NCBI GenBank assembly: GCA_002011235.1
Contig: MTMO01000024.1
Span: 1 to 39,148, forward strand
Length of the DNA: 39,148 bases
Origin: Archaeoglobus sp. JdFR-27
Lineage (GTDB): Archaea > Halobacteriota > Archaeoglobi > Archaeoglobales > Archaeoglobaceae
Direction: 5' to 3'
Below, one piece after another: positions 1-8,487 of the stretch (positions are counted from its first letter, which is position 1; each line of letters opens with the position of its first letter). The notes under the pieces were generated by a model, which had not been told where the DNA came from, made no database searches, and worked only from the letters and a program-made list of their open reading frames with translations. A program made the translations under genes and the position numbers.

Positions 1-101
1 ACAGAGGTTTCCTTGGCCTTGGTTTGCTATTCACAGTTATTCCAGAAACAATAGTCATCTTCGGCCTTGTGATCTCGTTCATCCTGATGTTCGCATTCTA
101 A
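1..101 (+). CDS. atpK: A-type ATP synthase subunit K (c-ring proteolipid), 3' end only
   Basis: Only the last 32 codons are visible, in the frame starting at base 3 and ending at TAA 99-101. They encode a very hydrophobic helix containing LLFTVIPETIVIFGLVISF. The PET triplet carries the membrane glutamate that binds H+ or Na+ in the c-ring of A/V-type rotary ATPases. The rest of the gene lies left of the window. It is the first visible member of the operon, and atpE starts 19 bases downstream, as in other archaeal ATP synthase operons. The identification rests on the PET helix and the gene order. Confidence 0.9.
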   Translation, partial: RGFLGLGLLFTVIPETIVIFGLVISFILMFAF

Positions 102-120
102 AGATTTACAGGGTGTAACT

Positions 121-690
121 ATGCCACTTGATAATGTAATTGAGGAGATATACGAAAAAGGGAAGGAACAGGTAGACAGCATACTGAAGGAGGCAGAAAA
201 GGAGGCAGAGAAGATAATCGCGGAAGCAAAAAAGGAGGCTGAAGAAATTCTAAGGAAAGCCAGAGAAGACGCTGAGAAGGAAGCTGAAAACCTTCGAAGA
301 CAGGAGGTTTCTTCAGTAAGTCTGGAGATGAAAAGACTCTTCCTCAACAAACAGAAAGAACTTCTTGAATCTGTATTTGATCTCACAAAACAGAGAGTTA
401 GGGAAATGGGAGAGGAGGACAGGAAAAAGCTGTTGGAGGAGCTTATTAAAAAGAATGCCCAGGAAGGAATGGTAATTTACTCAAGAAAAGAGGATGAAAA
501 TGTCGTTAAGGAAATCATAAGCGGTTTAGGTAAGAAAGTCGAATATGGGGGGAACGTAAACTGCCTTGGAGGGATAATCCTCGAAGACTCCGAGGAAGGA
601 ATAAGGATAAATCTTACGTTTGATGAGCTTCTCAACCAGCTTTTTGAGCAGGAGATGAGTGAGGTTTCAAAGATCTTGCTGGGTGGTTGA
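121..690 (+). CDS. atpE: A-type ATP synthase subunit E (peripheral stalk)
   Basis: The protein has 189 aa. The N-terminal ~100 residues are a charged, alanine/glutamate/lysine-rich coiled coil (for example KEAEKEAEKIIAEAKKEAEE), and the C-terminal ~90 residues are a globular domain with a GGI motif (CLGGIILEDSEEGI). This is the standard shape of subunit E, which forms the peripheral stator stalk and caps the A/B headpiece. The ATG at 121 directly precedes the typical MPLDNVIEEI start. The stop overlaps the atpC start by 4 bases, which points to coupled translation. Its job is to hold the catalytic head still while the rotor turns. Confidence 0.95.
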   Translation: MPLDNVIEEIYEKGKEQVDSILKEAEKEAEKIIAEAKKEAEEILRKAREDAEKEAENLRRQEVSSVSLEMKRLFLNKQKELLESVFDLTKQRVREMGEEDRKKLLEELIKKNAQEGMVIYSRKEDENVVKEIISGLGKKVEYGGNVNCLGGIILEDSEEGIRINLTFDELLNQLFEQEMSEVSKILLGG

Positions 691-1706
691 GGATGCTAAT
701 AGGAAAGAATGCCACTTGGGCCTACCTTGTAGCAAGGACAAAAGTGATGAAAAGGAAGCTCATTCCAAAAGATGAATACAGAAAGTTGCTAAACATGGAA
801 TTCAATGAAATAGTGAGGTATCTTGAAGAAACTGAATACAAAAAGGAAATAGATGAATTTGGCTACAGATATTCTGGACCAAAGCTTATGGATTATGCTC
901 TCTCACTGAATCTTTCTAGAACCTATCAGAAAATCATAAGGATTTCTTTTGGTCTTGCCAAGGATCTGATTTCAAGTTACCTTAAAAAATGGGAACTTAT
1001 GAATATTATAAGCATAATCAGGGGGAAAGCGGCAAACATACCTCAAGATGAGATAGAAGAAGCGATAGTGCCGGTAGAGAAGGATTTTGAATACTATAAA
1101 TCGCTTATTGCCAAAGATGTGGATGAGATAGTGAATACGTATCGGGGAACACCATATTTTGAAACCCTTTCAAAGATGGGTGCGATGCCACCAAGTCAGC
1201 TGGAGGATGATCTCTTCAAAATATACTATCTAGAGCTTACAAAGCTCAAGCCCGCAGAACTCTCTCTGAAACTCTTTGTTGACTTCGTCAAGATGGAGGT
1301 TGATCTCAGAAATCTGAAAACTATCCTTAGGCTTAAGGTCGAGGGCGCAACTCCCGATGAGATAATAGCGAGGCTCATACCCAATGGTTTCGAGTTAACT
1401 CTCGATGAATGCAGAAAACTTGCTACAATGTCGTGGGGTGAGCTTGTTAAAGCATTGGAAGGATACTGGTTCTGGAAAGATATAGAGAAAATAGAGGAAG
1501 AGCTCTCCACAACGGAAGTGCTCTTTGATAAGGCATGGATTGAGGCCATCACTAAAAGGGCAACGAGCTATCCCCTATCGATTCTACCGGTGATGCACTA
1601 CATGGTACTAAAAAAGGTTGAAGTGGACAATCTTAGGATTTTGGGGTGGGGCAAATGGTATAATATGCCTAACGATGAAATAGAGAGGCAGATGGTGATC
1701 GTATGA
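687..1706 (+). CDS. atpC: A-type ATP synthase subunit C (V-type d subunit homologue)
   Basis: The protein has 339 aa, the usual length of archaeal subunit C (V-type AC39/d). It is mainly helical with no membrane segment. It starts with the Y-A-Y/L-V-A-R-like run NATWAYLVARTKVMKRKL and has the helical repeat composition of the funnel-shaped socket that joins the central stalk to the c-ring. The ATG at 687 overlaps the atpE stop (ATGA-type overlap), and its own stop overlaps atpF by 4 bases. Position in the operon and overall similarity make the assignment firm. No catalytic residues are expected, because its role is mechanical coupling. Confidence 0.93.
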   Translation: MRMLIGKNATWAYLVARTKVMKRKLIPKDEYRKLLNMEFNEIVRYLEETEYKKEIDEFGYRYSGPKLMDYALSLNLSRTYQKIIRISFGLAKDLISSYLKKWELMNIISIIRGKAANIPQDEIEEAIVPVEKDFEYYKSLIAKDVDEIVNTYRGTPYFETLSKMGAMPPSQLEDDLFKIYYLELTKLKPAELSLKLFVDFVKMEVDLRNLKTILRLKVEGATPDEIIARLIPNGFELTLDECRKLATMSWGELVKALEGYWFWKDIEKIEEELSTTEVLFDKAWIEAITKRATSYPLSILPVMHYMVLKKVEVDNLRILGWGKWYNMPNDEIERQMVIV

Positions 1707-2011
1707 AGTTGGTGGTTATTGGTGATCCTGAGTTCAATGTGGGATTTGGTCTGGCAGGTATAGCAAGCGAGAGGATGTTTGACATTAAAAGCGATGATGA
1801 AATTATCGAAAGTGTGAGAAAAGCACTGGATGATAAGGAAGTTGGGATTGTGGTTATAAAATATGATTATCTCAAAAAACTCCCTCCCGCCCTTAGAAGA
1901 GAAATCGACGAAAGGGTGCAACCAACGTTCGTAGCAGTAGGCGGGACTGGGGGTGTTGAGGAGATTAGAGAAAAGATAAGAAAAGCGATAGGTGTTGACT
2001 TATGGAAGTGA
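1703..2011 (+). CDS. atpF: A-type ATP synthase subunit F (central stalk)
   Basis: The protein has 102 aa, typical for subunit F. It opens with [20 protein letters not shown], the beta strand and G-D-x-x-x-x-G-F-x-L-A-G turn that defines the Rossmann-like fold of this family, and ends in a helical, basic tail. Subunit F binds subunit D and forms part of the rotating central shaft. The gene overlaps atpC by 4 bases and atpA by 10 bases, so it sits in a tightly coupled translation unit. Confidence 0.95.
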   Translation: MKLVVIGDPEFNVGFGLAGIASERMFDIKSDDEIIESVRKALDDKEVGIVVIKYDYLKKLPPALRREIDERVQPTFVAVGGTGGVEEIREKIRKAIGVDLWK

Positions 2012-3747
2012 AAACAACTGGAAGTGTAGGAGAAATTTATAGGGTTTCTGGCCCTTTGGTTGTGGCGGAGGGTTTGAAAGCCAGAATGTACGATGTTTGT
2101 CTGGTTGAAGGATTAATGGGAGAAGTCGTGGGGCTAGCAGGTGACAAAGTTCTGATTCAGGTTTACGAGGACACTTCAGGGATAAAGCCTGGTGGAAAGG
2201 TTGAAAACACCGGAATGCCCTTGAGCGTCGATCTTGGACCGGGGATAATAACTTCGATCTACGATGGAATCCAGAGACCTTTGCCGGTGATGAAAGAGAT
2301 CTCTGGAGACTTCATCGGCAGAGGTATCGAGGCCCCTGGCATTGATATGGAAAAGCAATGGGAATTCAAGCCGACGGTTAAGAAGGGAGACAGTGTAAGT
2401 CCAGGAGATGTTATAGGAACAGTTCAAGAAACGAAAGTTGTAGAACACAGAATTCTCGTACCACCGAACGTGGAAGGGGGGGTTATAAACGAAATCTACG
2501 AGGGTAAGTTCACCGTTAGAGATACAATAGCGGTTCTTGACAATGGGGTGGAACTGAAAATGCACCACAAATGGCCGGTCAGGATTCCTAGGCCATATAA
2601 AGAGAAACTCCCACCCGATGTACCCTTGTTGACTGGACAGAGAATTTTGGACGCACTCTTCCCAATAGCAAAAGGTGGTACAGCCGCTATTCCGGGTGGA
2701 TTCGGTACCGGGAAAACTGTTACGCAGCATCAGCTTGCCAAGTGGTCAGATTCGCACATCATAGTGTATGTAGGATGTGGTGAAAGAGGAAATGAGATGA
2801 CAGAGGTTCTTGAGGAGTTTCCAGAGCTTATAGATCCGAGAACCGGGGAGCCATTGATGGAAAGATCTGTCTTGGTTGCAAACACATCAAATATGCCTGT
2901 TGCCGCAAGAGAGGCGTCAGTTTATACTGGAATAACCTTAGCAGAATATTTCAGAGACATGGGATACGATGTGGCAGTTCAGGCTGATTCGACGAGCAGA
3001 TGGGCTGAGGCTATGAGAGAGATGTCGGGTAGACTTGAGGAGATGCCTGGTGAAGAAGGTTATCCGGCTTATCTCGCTTCAAGGCTTGCAGAGTTCTATG
3101 AGAGAGCTGGGAGAGTTAAGACGTTGGCTGGAAGCATAGGTAGTGTTAGTGTTGTTGGGGCAGTCTCGCCACCAGGTGGAGACTTCAGTGAGCCGGTTAC
3201 TCAGAACACACTGAGAATTGTGAAGGTTTTCTGGGCTCTCGACACTAAGCTCGCTGCCAGAAGACACTTCCCGGCAATAAACTGGCTCCAGAGCTATAGC
3301 TTGTATGCTGAGTCGCTTACTGATTGGTTTAAAGAGAACGTTGCTCCCGACTGGTCAGAGCTTAGGACATGGATGATGACAGTTCTGCAGGAAGAAGCAA
3401 ATCTTATGGAAATCGTAATGCTCGTTGGAAAAGATGCGCTTGCAGACAACCAGAGAGTTTTGCTTGAGGTTGCGAGATATATAAGAGAGGTATTTCTCTC
3501 ACAGTATGCATATCACGAGGTTGATACGTACTGCTCGGTGCAGAAGATGTATGATATGATGAAGGCAATTAGGGAGCTCAACGACATATTCTATAAAGCT
3601 TTGGACGCTGGCAAAACGATTGACGAAATTGAGACGGTTGAAGGCAGAGAGGACTTTGCAAGGGCAAAGTTTGAGGAGGATTACAAGAAGTACCTCGACG
3701 AAGCAGTTGCGAAAATTAAGGCTAACCTGCTAGGAGGTGAAGCATGA
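2002..3747 (+). CDS. atpA: A-type ATP synthase catalytic subunit A
   Basis: The protein has 581 aa, the normal length for an intein-free archaeal subunit A. It carries the N-terminal beta barrel, the non-homologous bulge region (about residues 110-200), and the nucleotide-binding domain with P-loop GGFGTGKT at about 232-239. It also shows [17 protein letters not shown] and the Walker B/arginine-containing segment [19 protein letters not shown]. It hydrolyses or makes ATP at the A/B interface in the cytoplasmic head. No intein interrupts the P-loop, a common intein site in other archaea. The first Gly of the canonical GPFGSGKT is followed by Gly here instead of Pro. The ATG at 2002 lies inside the end of atpF, and the stop overlaps atpB by 4 bases. 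Confidence 0.98.
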   Translation: MEVKTTGSVGEIYRVSGPLVVAEGLKARMYDVCLVEGLMGEVVGLAGDKVLIQVYEDTSGIKPGGKVENTGMPLSVDLGPGIITSIYDGIQRPLPVMKEISGDFIGRGIEAPGIDMEKQWEFKPTVKKGDSVSPGDVIGTVQETKVVEHRILVPPNVEGGVINEIYEGKFTVRDTIAVLDNGVELKMHHKWPVRIPRPYKEKLPPDVPLLTGQRILDALFPIAKGGTAAIPGGFGTGKTVTQHQLAKWSDSHIIVYVGCGERGNEMTEVLEEFPELIDPRTGEPLMERSVLVANTSNMPVAAREASVYTGITLAEYFRDMGYDVAVQADSTSRWAEAMREMSGRLEEMPGEEGYPAYLASRLAEFYERAGRVKTLAGSIGSVSVVGAVSPPGGDFSEPVTQNTLRIVKVFWALDTKLAARRHFPAINWLQSYSLYAESLTDWFKENVAPDWSELRTWMMTVLQEEANLMEIVMLVGKDALADNQRVLLEVARYIREVFLSQYAYHEVDTYCSVQKMYDMMKAIRELNDIFYKALDAGKTIDEIETVEGREDFARAKFEEDYKKYLDEAVAKIKANLLGGEA

Positions 3748-5147
3748 AGGAGTATAGAACTATTAGAGATGTTGCAGGGCCTTTAATCTTTGTTGAGAAA
3801 ACAGAGCCCGTTTCTTACGGTGAACTCGTTTTGATTACACTTCCCGATGGTACAACGAGAAGAGGCCAGGTTCTTGATTCAGCTAAGGACATCGTGGTAG
3901 TTCAGTCTTTTGAGGGTACAAGAGGCATCGACAAATCTTCAGCTGTCCGATTTACCGGTGATATTGTTAAACTTGCCTGCTCCAAGGACATGATGGGTAG
4001 AATTCTTTCCGGTTCAGGAGAGCCAATTGACGGTGGACCAAAGATTATTCCCGAGGAGAGGTTGCCGATCATAGGTTCTGCTATAAATCCATATGCTCGA
4101 ACATATCCGAGAGAATTCATCCAGACTGGTATATCTGCTATTGACGGAATGAACACCCTTGTAAGAGGTCAGAAGCTACCTATTTTCAGCGGTTCTGGTT
4201 TACCGCACAACGACATCGCCTTGCAGATCGCAAGGCAGGCTAAAGTTAGAGGAACTGGAGAGGAGTTTGCTGTCATATTCGCTGCAATGGGTATTACGTA
4301 TGAAGAAGCTCACTACTTCATAAAAGACTTCGAGAGAACGGGAGCTCTGGAGAGAGCTGTCATCTTCCTCAATCTTGCGAACGATCCGGCTATTGAAAGG
4401 CTTATAACGCCGAGAATGGCTTTAACTGCGGCAGAATATCTTGCCTATGAATACGACTATCACATCCTCGTTATTCTGACGGACTTCACAAACTACTGCG
4501 AGGCTTTAAGAGAGATAAGTGCAGCAAGAGAAGAGGTTCCAGGAAGGAGAGGATATCCTGGCTACATGTATACCGATCTGGCAACGAACTACGAGAGAGC
4601 TGGGCGTATTAGGGGCAGAAAAGGTTCCATAACTCAGTTCCCAGTTCTTACGATGCCAGCTGACGATATAACCCATCCGATTCCGGATCTAACTGGATAT
4701 ATCACCGAAGGTCAGATCGTGCTGAGCAGAGAGCTCCATGCCAAGGGTATTTATCCACCAATCAACGTGCTTCCATCTCTCAGCAGGCTGATGAAGGAGG
4801 GGATCGGTGAAGGATTGACAAGAGACGACCATGTCCAGTGGAACGACCAGATGTATGCTGCCTATGCAGAAGGTGTTGACCTCAGAGGTTTGGTTGCCAT
4901 TGTCGGTGAAGAGGCTTTGTCAGAGAAGGACAGGAGATTTCTTAAATTCGCAGACGAATTCGAGAGAAGATGGCTCCAGCAGGGAAGATATGAAGATAGA
5001 GACATCGAATACACCCTTGACCTCGGATGGGAACTTCTTTCCATGTTACCTGAAGGAGATCTTGTTAAAATTGAGAGGAAGTTCATAGAGAAGTATCATC
5101 CTGCCTACAGGAAGAAAGCAGCTGGAGAGGCTGCAGAAGCAGCCTAA
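3744..5147 (+). CDS. atpB: A-type ATP synthase regulatory subunit B
   Basis: The protein has 467 aa, as expected. It aligns over its full length with the non-catalytic subunit [21 protein letters not shown] start, [19 protein letters not shown] in place of a functional P-loop, and the conserved C-terminal run [20 protein letters not shown]. The lack of GKT at the loop is normal for this subunit. It alternates with subunit A in the headpiece. The start overlaps the atpA stop (ATGA). A purine-rich AGGAGGTGA lies just inside the atpA end as ribosome binding site. Confidence 0.98.
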   Translation: MKEYRTIRDVAGPLIFVEKTEPVSYGELVLITLPDGTTRRGQVLDSAKDIVVVQSFEGTRGIDKSSAVRFTGDIVKLACSKDMMGRILSGSGEPIDGGPKIIPEERLPIIGSAINPYARTYPREFIQTGISAIDGMNTLVRGQKLPIFSGSGLPHNDIALQIARQAKVRGTGEEFAVIFAAMGITYEEAHYFIKDFERTGALERAVIFLNLANDPAIERLITPRMALTAAEYLAYEYDYHILVILTDFTNYCEALREISAAREEVPGRRGYPGYMYTDLATNYERAGRIRGRKGSITQFPVLTMPADDITHPIPDLTGYITEGQIVLSRELHAKGIYPPINVLPSLSRLMKEGIGEGLTRDDHVQWNDQMYAAYAEGVDLRGLVAIVGEEALSEKDRRFLKFADEFERRWLQQGRYEDRDIEYTLDLGWELLSMLPEGDLVKIERKFIEKYHPAYRKKAAGEAAEAA

Positions 5148-5171
5148 ATTTTTTAAAATTCTGGTGGTATC

Positions 5172-5807
5172 ATGGCAGAGGTACAACCGACGAGAATGGA
5201 ACTAATAAAGCTCAGAAGACGAATAGCGATGGCTACGAAAGGACATGCTCTTCTTAAGATGAAAAGAGACGGCTTGATAATGGAGTTCAGACAGATTCTG
5301 GAGGAGGCGAAAGAAGTAATAGGCAGGATGGTTGAAAAGTACGAAAAAGCCCAGCAGAAGCTTGCTCTAGCTATGGCTGTAGATGGGGCTGTGGCTGTAA
5401 AATCTATAGCTCTCGCATGCTGTAGAATTCCTCCCGAGTTTACGATGAAAAGGAAAAACATAATGGGAGTTCCCGTGCCTGTTGTGAAAAAAGAACCGAT
5501 TCGAAAGAAGGTAACTGAAAGGGATTATGGTGTTTTAAGCACTTCTACAAGGATTGATGAGGCTGTCGCAGCGTTTGAAGAGCTTACCGATGCAATTCTT
5601 GAGGTTGCGGAAGTTGAGACAACGTTAAGAAGGTTAATCGATGAGATCGATAGAACGAAGAGGAGAGTTAACGCCCTAGAATTTAGAGTTATTCCAATGA
5701 TGGAGGAAACGGCCAGATTTATTACATTTAAACTCGAAGAGATGGATAGAGAGAACATAATCAAGTTAAAACACCTAAAGAAGAAAATGGCAAGGGCCTC
5801 AAGTTAA
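5172..5807 (+). CDS. atpD: A-type ATP synthase subunit D (central rotor shaft)
   Basis: The protein has 211 aa. It is a long antiparallel helical protein that opens with the family signature VQPTRMELIKLRRRIAMATK-like segment and closes with a basic helix (NIIKLKHLKKKMARASS). Subunit D is the gamma-like rotor axle that binds F and C. The ATG at 5172 follows GGTGGT at 5163-5168 as ribosome binding site. The 24-base gap after atpB is the largest inside the operon. It is the last gene of the operon, as in other Euryarchaeota, and is followed by a T-rich terminator. Confidence 0.96.
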   Translation: MAEVQPTRMELIKLRRRIAMATKGHALLKMKRDGLIMEFRQILEEAKEVIGRMVEKYEKAQQKLALAMAVDGAVAVKSIALACCRIPPEFTMKRKNIMGVPVPVVKKEPIRKKVTERDYGVLSTSTRIDEAVAAFEELTDAILEVAEVETTLRRLIDEIDRTKRRVNALEFRVIPMMEETARFITFKLEEMDRENIIKLKHLKKKMARASS

Positions 5808-5860
5808 TTTTATTTATTTTTAGTTTTTATTTCTGTTTATTTTGTTCTGATTGGTAGTAT
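5808..5860 (+). terminator. T-rich archaeal terminator after the ATP synthase operon
   Basis: Directly after the atpD stop there are several T runs (TTTTATTTATTTTTAG, then TTTTTATTTC, then TTTATTTTG). Archaeal RNA polymerase terminates at such oligo-T tracts without needing a hairpin. The next gene on the right is convergent, so a terminator is expected here. The call is inferred from composition and position. Confidence 0.6.
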
Positions 5861-5880
5861 TTTGGTTAGTATTACCCTAT

Positions 5881-6099
5881 CTATGTTGGTTTTTTGATCT
5901 TCCCGCTTTTTTTGAGGGCAACATAAATGTAAACCCATCCTGCCACAACCAAAATAAGCCCAGCGTAGACAGCCGTATACCCCATTTTTTTGTTGACTAA
6001 AGGTAGAAAGATCCCAACCGCGATGAGGAGATAGCCTATGGTTTTCATTCCAACTCCAACTGCCAGTCTTTTCAGCTCTCTTATGAGTTTCGGATCCAC
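5881..6099 (-). CDS. Small membrane protein, two transmembrane segments, unknown function
   Basis: The protein has 72 aa and starts with GTG (MDPKLIRELKRLA). It has two predicted membrane helices, about TIGYLLIAVGIFLPLV and YTAVYAGLILVVAGWVYIYV, flanked by lysine/arginine on the N side and a basic C tail (KKSGKIKKPT). A TATA-like AATTTAAATA at 6121-6131 lies about 25 bases upstream, so the transcript may be leaderless. I do not recognise the family. A longer ORF in another frame overlaps this one, but it has no membrane or protein-like composition. The gene is convergent with the ATP synthase operon. Confidence 0.6.
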   Translation of the reverse strand: MDPKLIRELKRLAVGVGMKTIGYLLIAVGIFLPLVNKKMGYTAVYAGLILVVAGWVYIYVALKKSGKIKKPT

Positions 6100-6163
6100 T
6101 CTCGAAATTTCTGCCGTAGTTATTTAAATTTATTGAGATCACTGAGGTCACTTGCTATTCGAT

Positions 6164-6574
6164 TTATAGATTGATTATCATGAGGAGGGAAACCGAAATT
6201 ACAAAAATCAACAGTAAAGTGATGAAAATTCTGATTAGCCTTGTAATTTTCCTTCTCTGATCACTTGTTATTACCTCTACTTTCATTCCAGCCATGCTCG
6301 CCCTAGTCTTTGGTCCTCCTTCGAATCTTACTTCAACTTCGTATTTTCTCGGAAATCTGAAATCATACTCAACCTCAAAATAACCGTAAGCGTCGGAAAT
6401 GAATTCCTTTCTTTTAACACCATCCACGAAAAGTAATAACTTACCTCTCAAAGGATTCCATCTTTTATGATCAGAATCGTAAACCTGAAGGTAGCCTGAG
6501 AACAAAACTTTCTCGTTTGGTATCGGTTTTTTATTGCTAACATGAAATCCTGAGACTCTGGTTTTTGCCTTCAT
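6164..6574 (-). CDS. Hypothetical protein: Ig-like beta domain with C-terminal membrane anchor
   Basis: The protein has 136 aa. Residues ~1-100 look like an all-beta, Ig/CARDB-like fold: alternating hydrophobic strands, with KLLLFVDGVKRKEFISDAYG and a following YGYFEVEYDF / YEVEVRFEGG pattern, as in domains that decorate archaeal surface or membrane proteins. Residues ~112-136 form one hydrophobic helix (IRIFITLLLIFVISVSLLMI), so it is a tail-anchored or C-terminally anchored protein. No signal peptide is visible. The start ATG at 6572-6574 faces the divergent gene at 6705. No function can be assigned. Confidence 0.6.
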   Translation of the reverse strand: MKAKTRVSGFHVSNKKPIPNEKVLFSGYLQVYDSDHKRWNPLRGKLLLFVDGVKRKEFISDAYGYFEVEYDFRFPRKYEVEVRFEGGPKTRASMAGMKVEVITSDQRRKITRLIRIFITLLLIFVISVSLLMIINL

Positions 6575-6704
6575 AAATCAACTTTATTTTATTGGAAAGA
6601 TAAACTTTTAGACTCAACTTGGAAAATGTTATTTTTTGAAAATATAATTTTTTCTGTATTAAATTTATAAGAAAGTATAAATAAATCAAAGGTGGCTCAG
6701 TTTT

Positions 6705-6947
6705 ATGAGAGGGGCGGACACGAAATTGGCAATTGTTGCTTTATTTTGTTTGATACTCTTGGCGTTAATTCCAAAACTCTTTGCATTTTCTCTCGATCCC
6801 ATTTCGCAGTTCGCGCCAATCTGGATTTATGTCATTTATAGATTTACGGGAATTGCAAAAGAACGTTATATGGTATGGGTTTATGTTATGTTAACATCTA
6901 CAGCTGTAATTTTGCTTTTTTACACCATTTTTAAAAGTTCTGTATAA
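6705..6947 (+). CDS. Small membrane protein with 2-3 hydrophobic segments, unknown function
   Basis: The protein has 80 aa. Hydrophobic segments are about residues 8-27 (LAIVALFCLILLALIPKLFA), a weaker one around IWIYVIYRF, and 56-75 (MVWVYVMLTSTAVILLFYTI). The ribosome binding site AGGTGG at 6690-6695 stands 9 bases before the ATG, and TATA-like AATTTATAAG lies at about 6662-6671. The gene is divergent from the anchored beta protein and could share a regulatory region with it. I recognise no family. Confidence 0.55.
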   Translation: MRGADTKLAIVALFCLILLALIPKLFAFSLDPISQFAPIWIYVIYRFTGIAKERYMVWVYVMLTSTAVILLFYTIFKSSV

Positions 6948-6968
6948 TACAACCATTTTTAGGAGGAA

Positions 6969-7120
6969 TTAAAACATACAATGGCCTGGATGGGTTGAAA
7001 ACTCCCATGATTCCCCAATCTTATCTTCCTCTAAGCTTTTAAGAGCAGCAATCCACCTACCTCTCCATGGCTTCTCCACAAGGTCCTCCTCTCGGGAGAT
7101 CCATGAAAATGTTGGATAAA
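6969..7120 (-). pseudogene. Remnant of a type I phosphomannose isomerase-like cupin protein
   Basis: Reading the - strand, the frame ending at TAA 6969-6971 gives REEDLVEKPWRGRW, then IAALKSLEEDKIGESWEFS, then THPGH. The pattern K-P-W-G-x-R-W ... I-G-E-S-W-E-x-S is the N-terminal signature of class I mannose-6-phosphate isomerases (metal-binding cupins). Only about 45 codons remain. An in-frame stop closes the frame upstream, there is no start codon, and the rest of the ~300-residue protein is missing. It lies between a short membrane-protein gene and the alpha/beta hydrolase, so it is a deletion scar. Family call from motif only. Confidence 0.5.
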
Positions 7121-7173
7121 TGGATATTTATTTGTAAGCCGGTAGGGAACGCCTTCTCCAATATGGCAAAGAT

Positions 7174-7953
7174 TCAATCTGAACCCATCAAAAATTCTAT
7201 CACATACTTATTAAACTCTTCTGGATTTTCAATCTTTGCCAGATGAGCAGAATTCTTTACCATCTTTATTTCTGAGTTTGGTATGAGCATTGCCATCTCT
7301 TTGCCTATCGCAGGAGGGGTGGTTACGTCATATTCTGCAACAAGAATCAAAGTTGGTACATTGATTTTGGGAAGAACATCCTCGAAGTTAATTTTGCTTA
7401 ATTCGATCGTAACCTTCTTGTAAAATTCCTTGTCGTTTTTTCTCAAAACGGTTTGCACAAAGTCCTTTAAGTCAGCTCTTTCCTGGTGAATCGATATGTT
7501 TGCAATAAAGCTTGCTATTTCACCCATGTCTGCCTTTTCAACGAGTTTCAGCCTCTCTTCAAAAAGAGGTTTTGCTTCCTCAGGCAATTTGTAGAGTGTA
7601 TTGGCGAGAATCAGAGATCTGACTTTTTCTGGATACTTTTTAAAGAAAGCCATACATACAGCTCCTCCCATTGAAAGGCCAAGCAGATTTGCGGATTCAA
7701 TTCCAAGCTCATCCGTCAGATTTTTCACATCTTCTGCAAAATCCTCAATCGAAATACTTTCTGGCACATCGGACATACCGAATCCCCTGAGATCTAGGCT
7801 TATAACCCGGAAATATTTGGAAAATTCATCGTATTGGTAGCTCCAACCCTCTAGGCTTTCACCAAGTCCATGGATAAGGATCAATGGTTCTCCCTCTCCC
7901 ACTTCAAAATATCGCAGTTTTAAACCCTCTGATTCAAAGAAACCGAATTTCAT
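7174..7953 (-). CDS. Alpha/beta-hydrolase fold enzyme (esterase/lipase-like)
   Basis: The protein has 259 aa from the ATG at 7951-7953 (MKFGFFESEG). A further upstream TTG would add 20 residues with no family resemblance, so the ATG is preferred. The fold markers are complete: oxyanion motif LILIHGLGES, nucleophile elbow GLSMGG (Ser), acid in VAEYDVTTP (Asp) and base in NSAHLAKIENP (His). This places it with MhpC/PIP/3-oxoadipate enol-lactonase-type hydrolases of about 260 aa. The substrate cannot be read from sequence. It is cytosolic, with no signal peptide. It is divergent from ribH and not obviously part of an operon. Confidence 0.88.
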   Translation of the reverse strand: MKFGFFESEGLKLRYFEVGEGEPLILIHGLGESLEGWSYQYDEFSKYFRVISLDLRGFGMSDVPESISIEDFAEDVKNLTDELGIESANLLGLSMGGAVCMAFFKKYPEKVRSLILANTLYKLPEEAKPLFEERLKLVEKADMGEIASFIANISIHQERADLKDFVQTVLRKNDKEFYKKVTIELSKINFEDVLPKINVPTLILVAEYDVTTPPAIGKEMAMLIPNSEIKMVKNSAHLAKIENPEEFNKYVIEFLMGSD

Positions 7954-8055
7954 AATGATTATCTTGCCTCTAATTTTAAAAATTATTGGGGAGCAATAGG
8001 GCAAAACCGACAAAATATTAAAATATCCTGATCTATTTCAAGCGTTGGTGATAGA

Positions 8056-8487
8056 ATGGATAAGATCAAACTGGGCTTAGTTGTTGCTGAATTTAATAGA
8101 GACATCACCTATATGATGGAGGTTCTTGCTAAGGAGCACGCTGAATTTCTCGGTGGCGAGATTACAGATATTATCAGGGTTCCCGGAGTTTTTGATACAC
8201 CCATAGCTGTGAAGAAAATTCTTGAAAAGGGTGATGTCGATGCGGTTGTTGCAGTAGGAAGCGTCATCGAGGGAGAGACTGAGCATGATGAGGTGGTTGC
8301 CCAGCATGCTGCAAGGAAGATCATGGATCTTTCACTGGAATACAACAAGCCTGTAACTCTTGGAATATCTGGACCGGGAATGGGTAGGATAGCTGCCCAA
8401 AAGAGAATTGAGTATGCAAAGAGGGGAGTTGAGGCTGCAGTCAAGCTCGTTAAAAGGTTGAAGGAATATGACGAGCAGAAGGGTTAA
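8056..8487 (+). CDS. ribH: 6,7-dimethyl-8-ribityllumazine synthase
   Basis: The protein has 143 aa, the size of archaeal lumazine synthases. Motifs: the aromatic-ring pocket VVAEFNRDIT near the N terminus, RVPGVFDTPIAVKK, and the phosphate/catalytic segment VGSVIEGETEHDEV with the catalytic His. It condenses 5-amino-6-ribitylamino-uracil with 3,4-dihydroxybutanone 4-phosphate to give the riboflavin precursor. The GETEHDEV segment separates it from the related archaeal riboflavin synthase (RibC). The ATG at 8056 follows a short leader with A/T-rich ATATTAAAATAT at ~8016-8028 as possible TATA region. The aminotransferase start lies inside its 3' end. Confidence 0.93.
   Translation: MDKIKLGLVVAEFNRDITYMMEVLAKEHAEFLGGEITDIIRVPGVFDTPIAVKKILEKGDVDAVVAVGSVIEGETEHDEVVAQHAARKIMDLSLEYNKPVTLGISGPGMGRIAAQKRIEYAKRGVEAAVKLVKRLKEYDEQKG

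Noticed and set aside
5837-6151. 104-aa - strand ORF overlapping the 72-aa membrane-protein gene
   Set aside because: Its product has low-complexity, Trp/Arg-rich text without a fold pattern, while the overlapping 72-aa frame has two clean membrane helices and a TATA box.
7954-8013. Extended N terminus of the alpha/beta hydrolase from a TTG
   Set aside because: The added residues do not match the family; the internal ATG gives the normal start of the fold.
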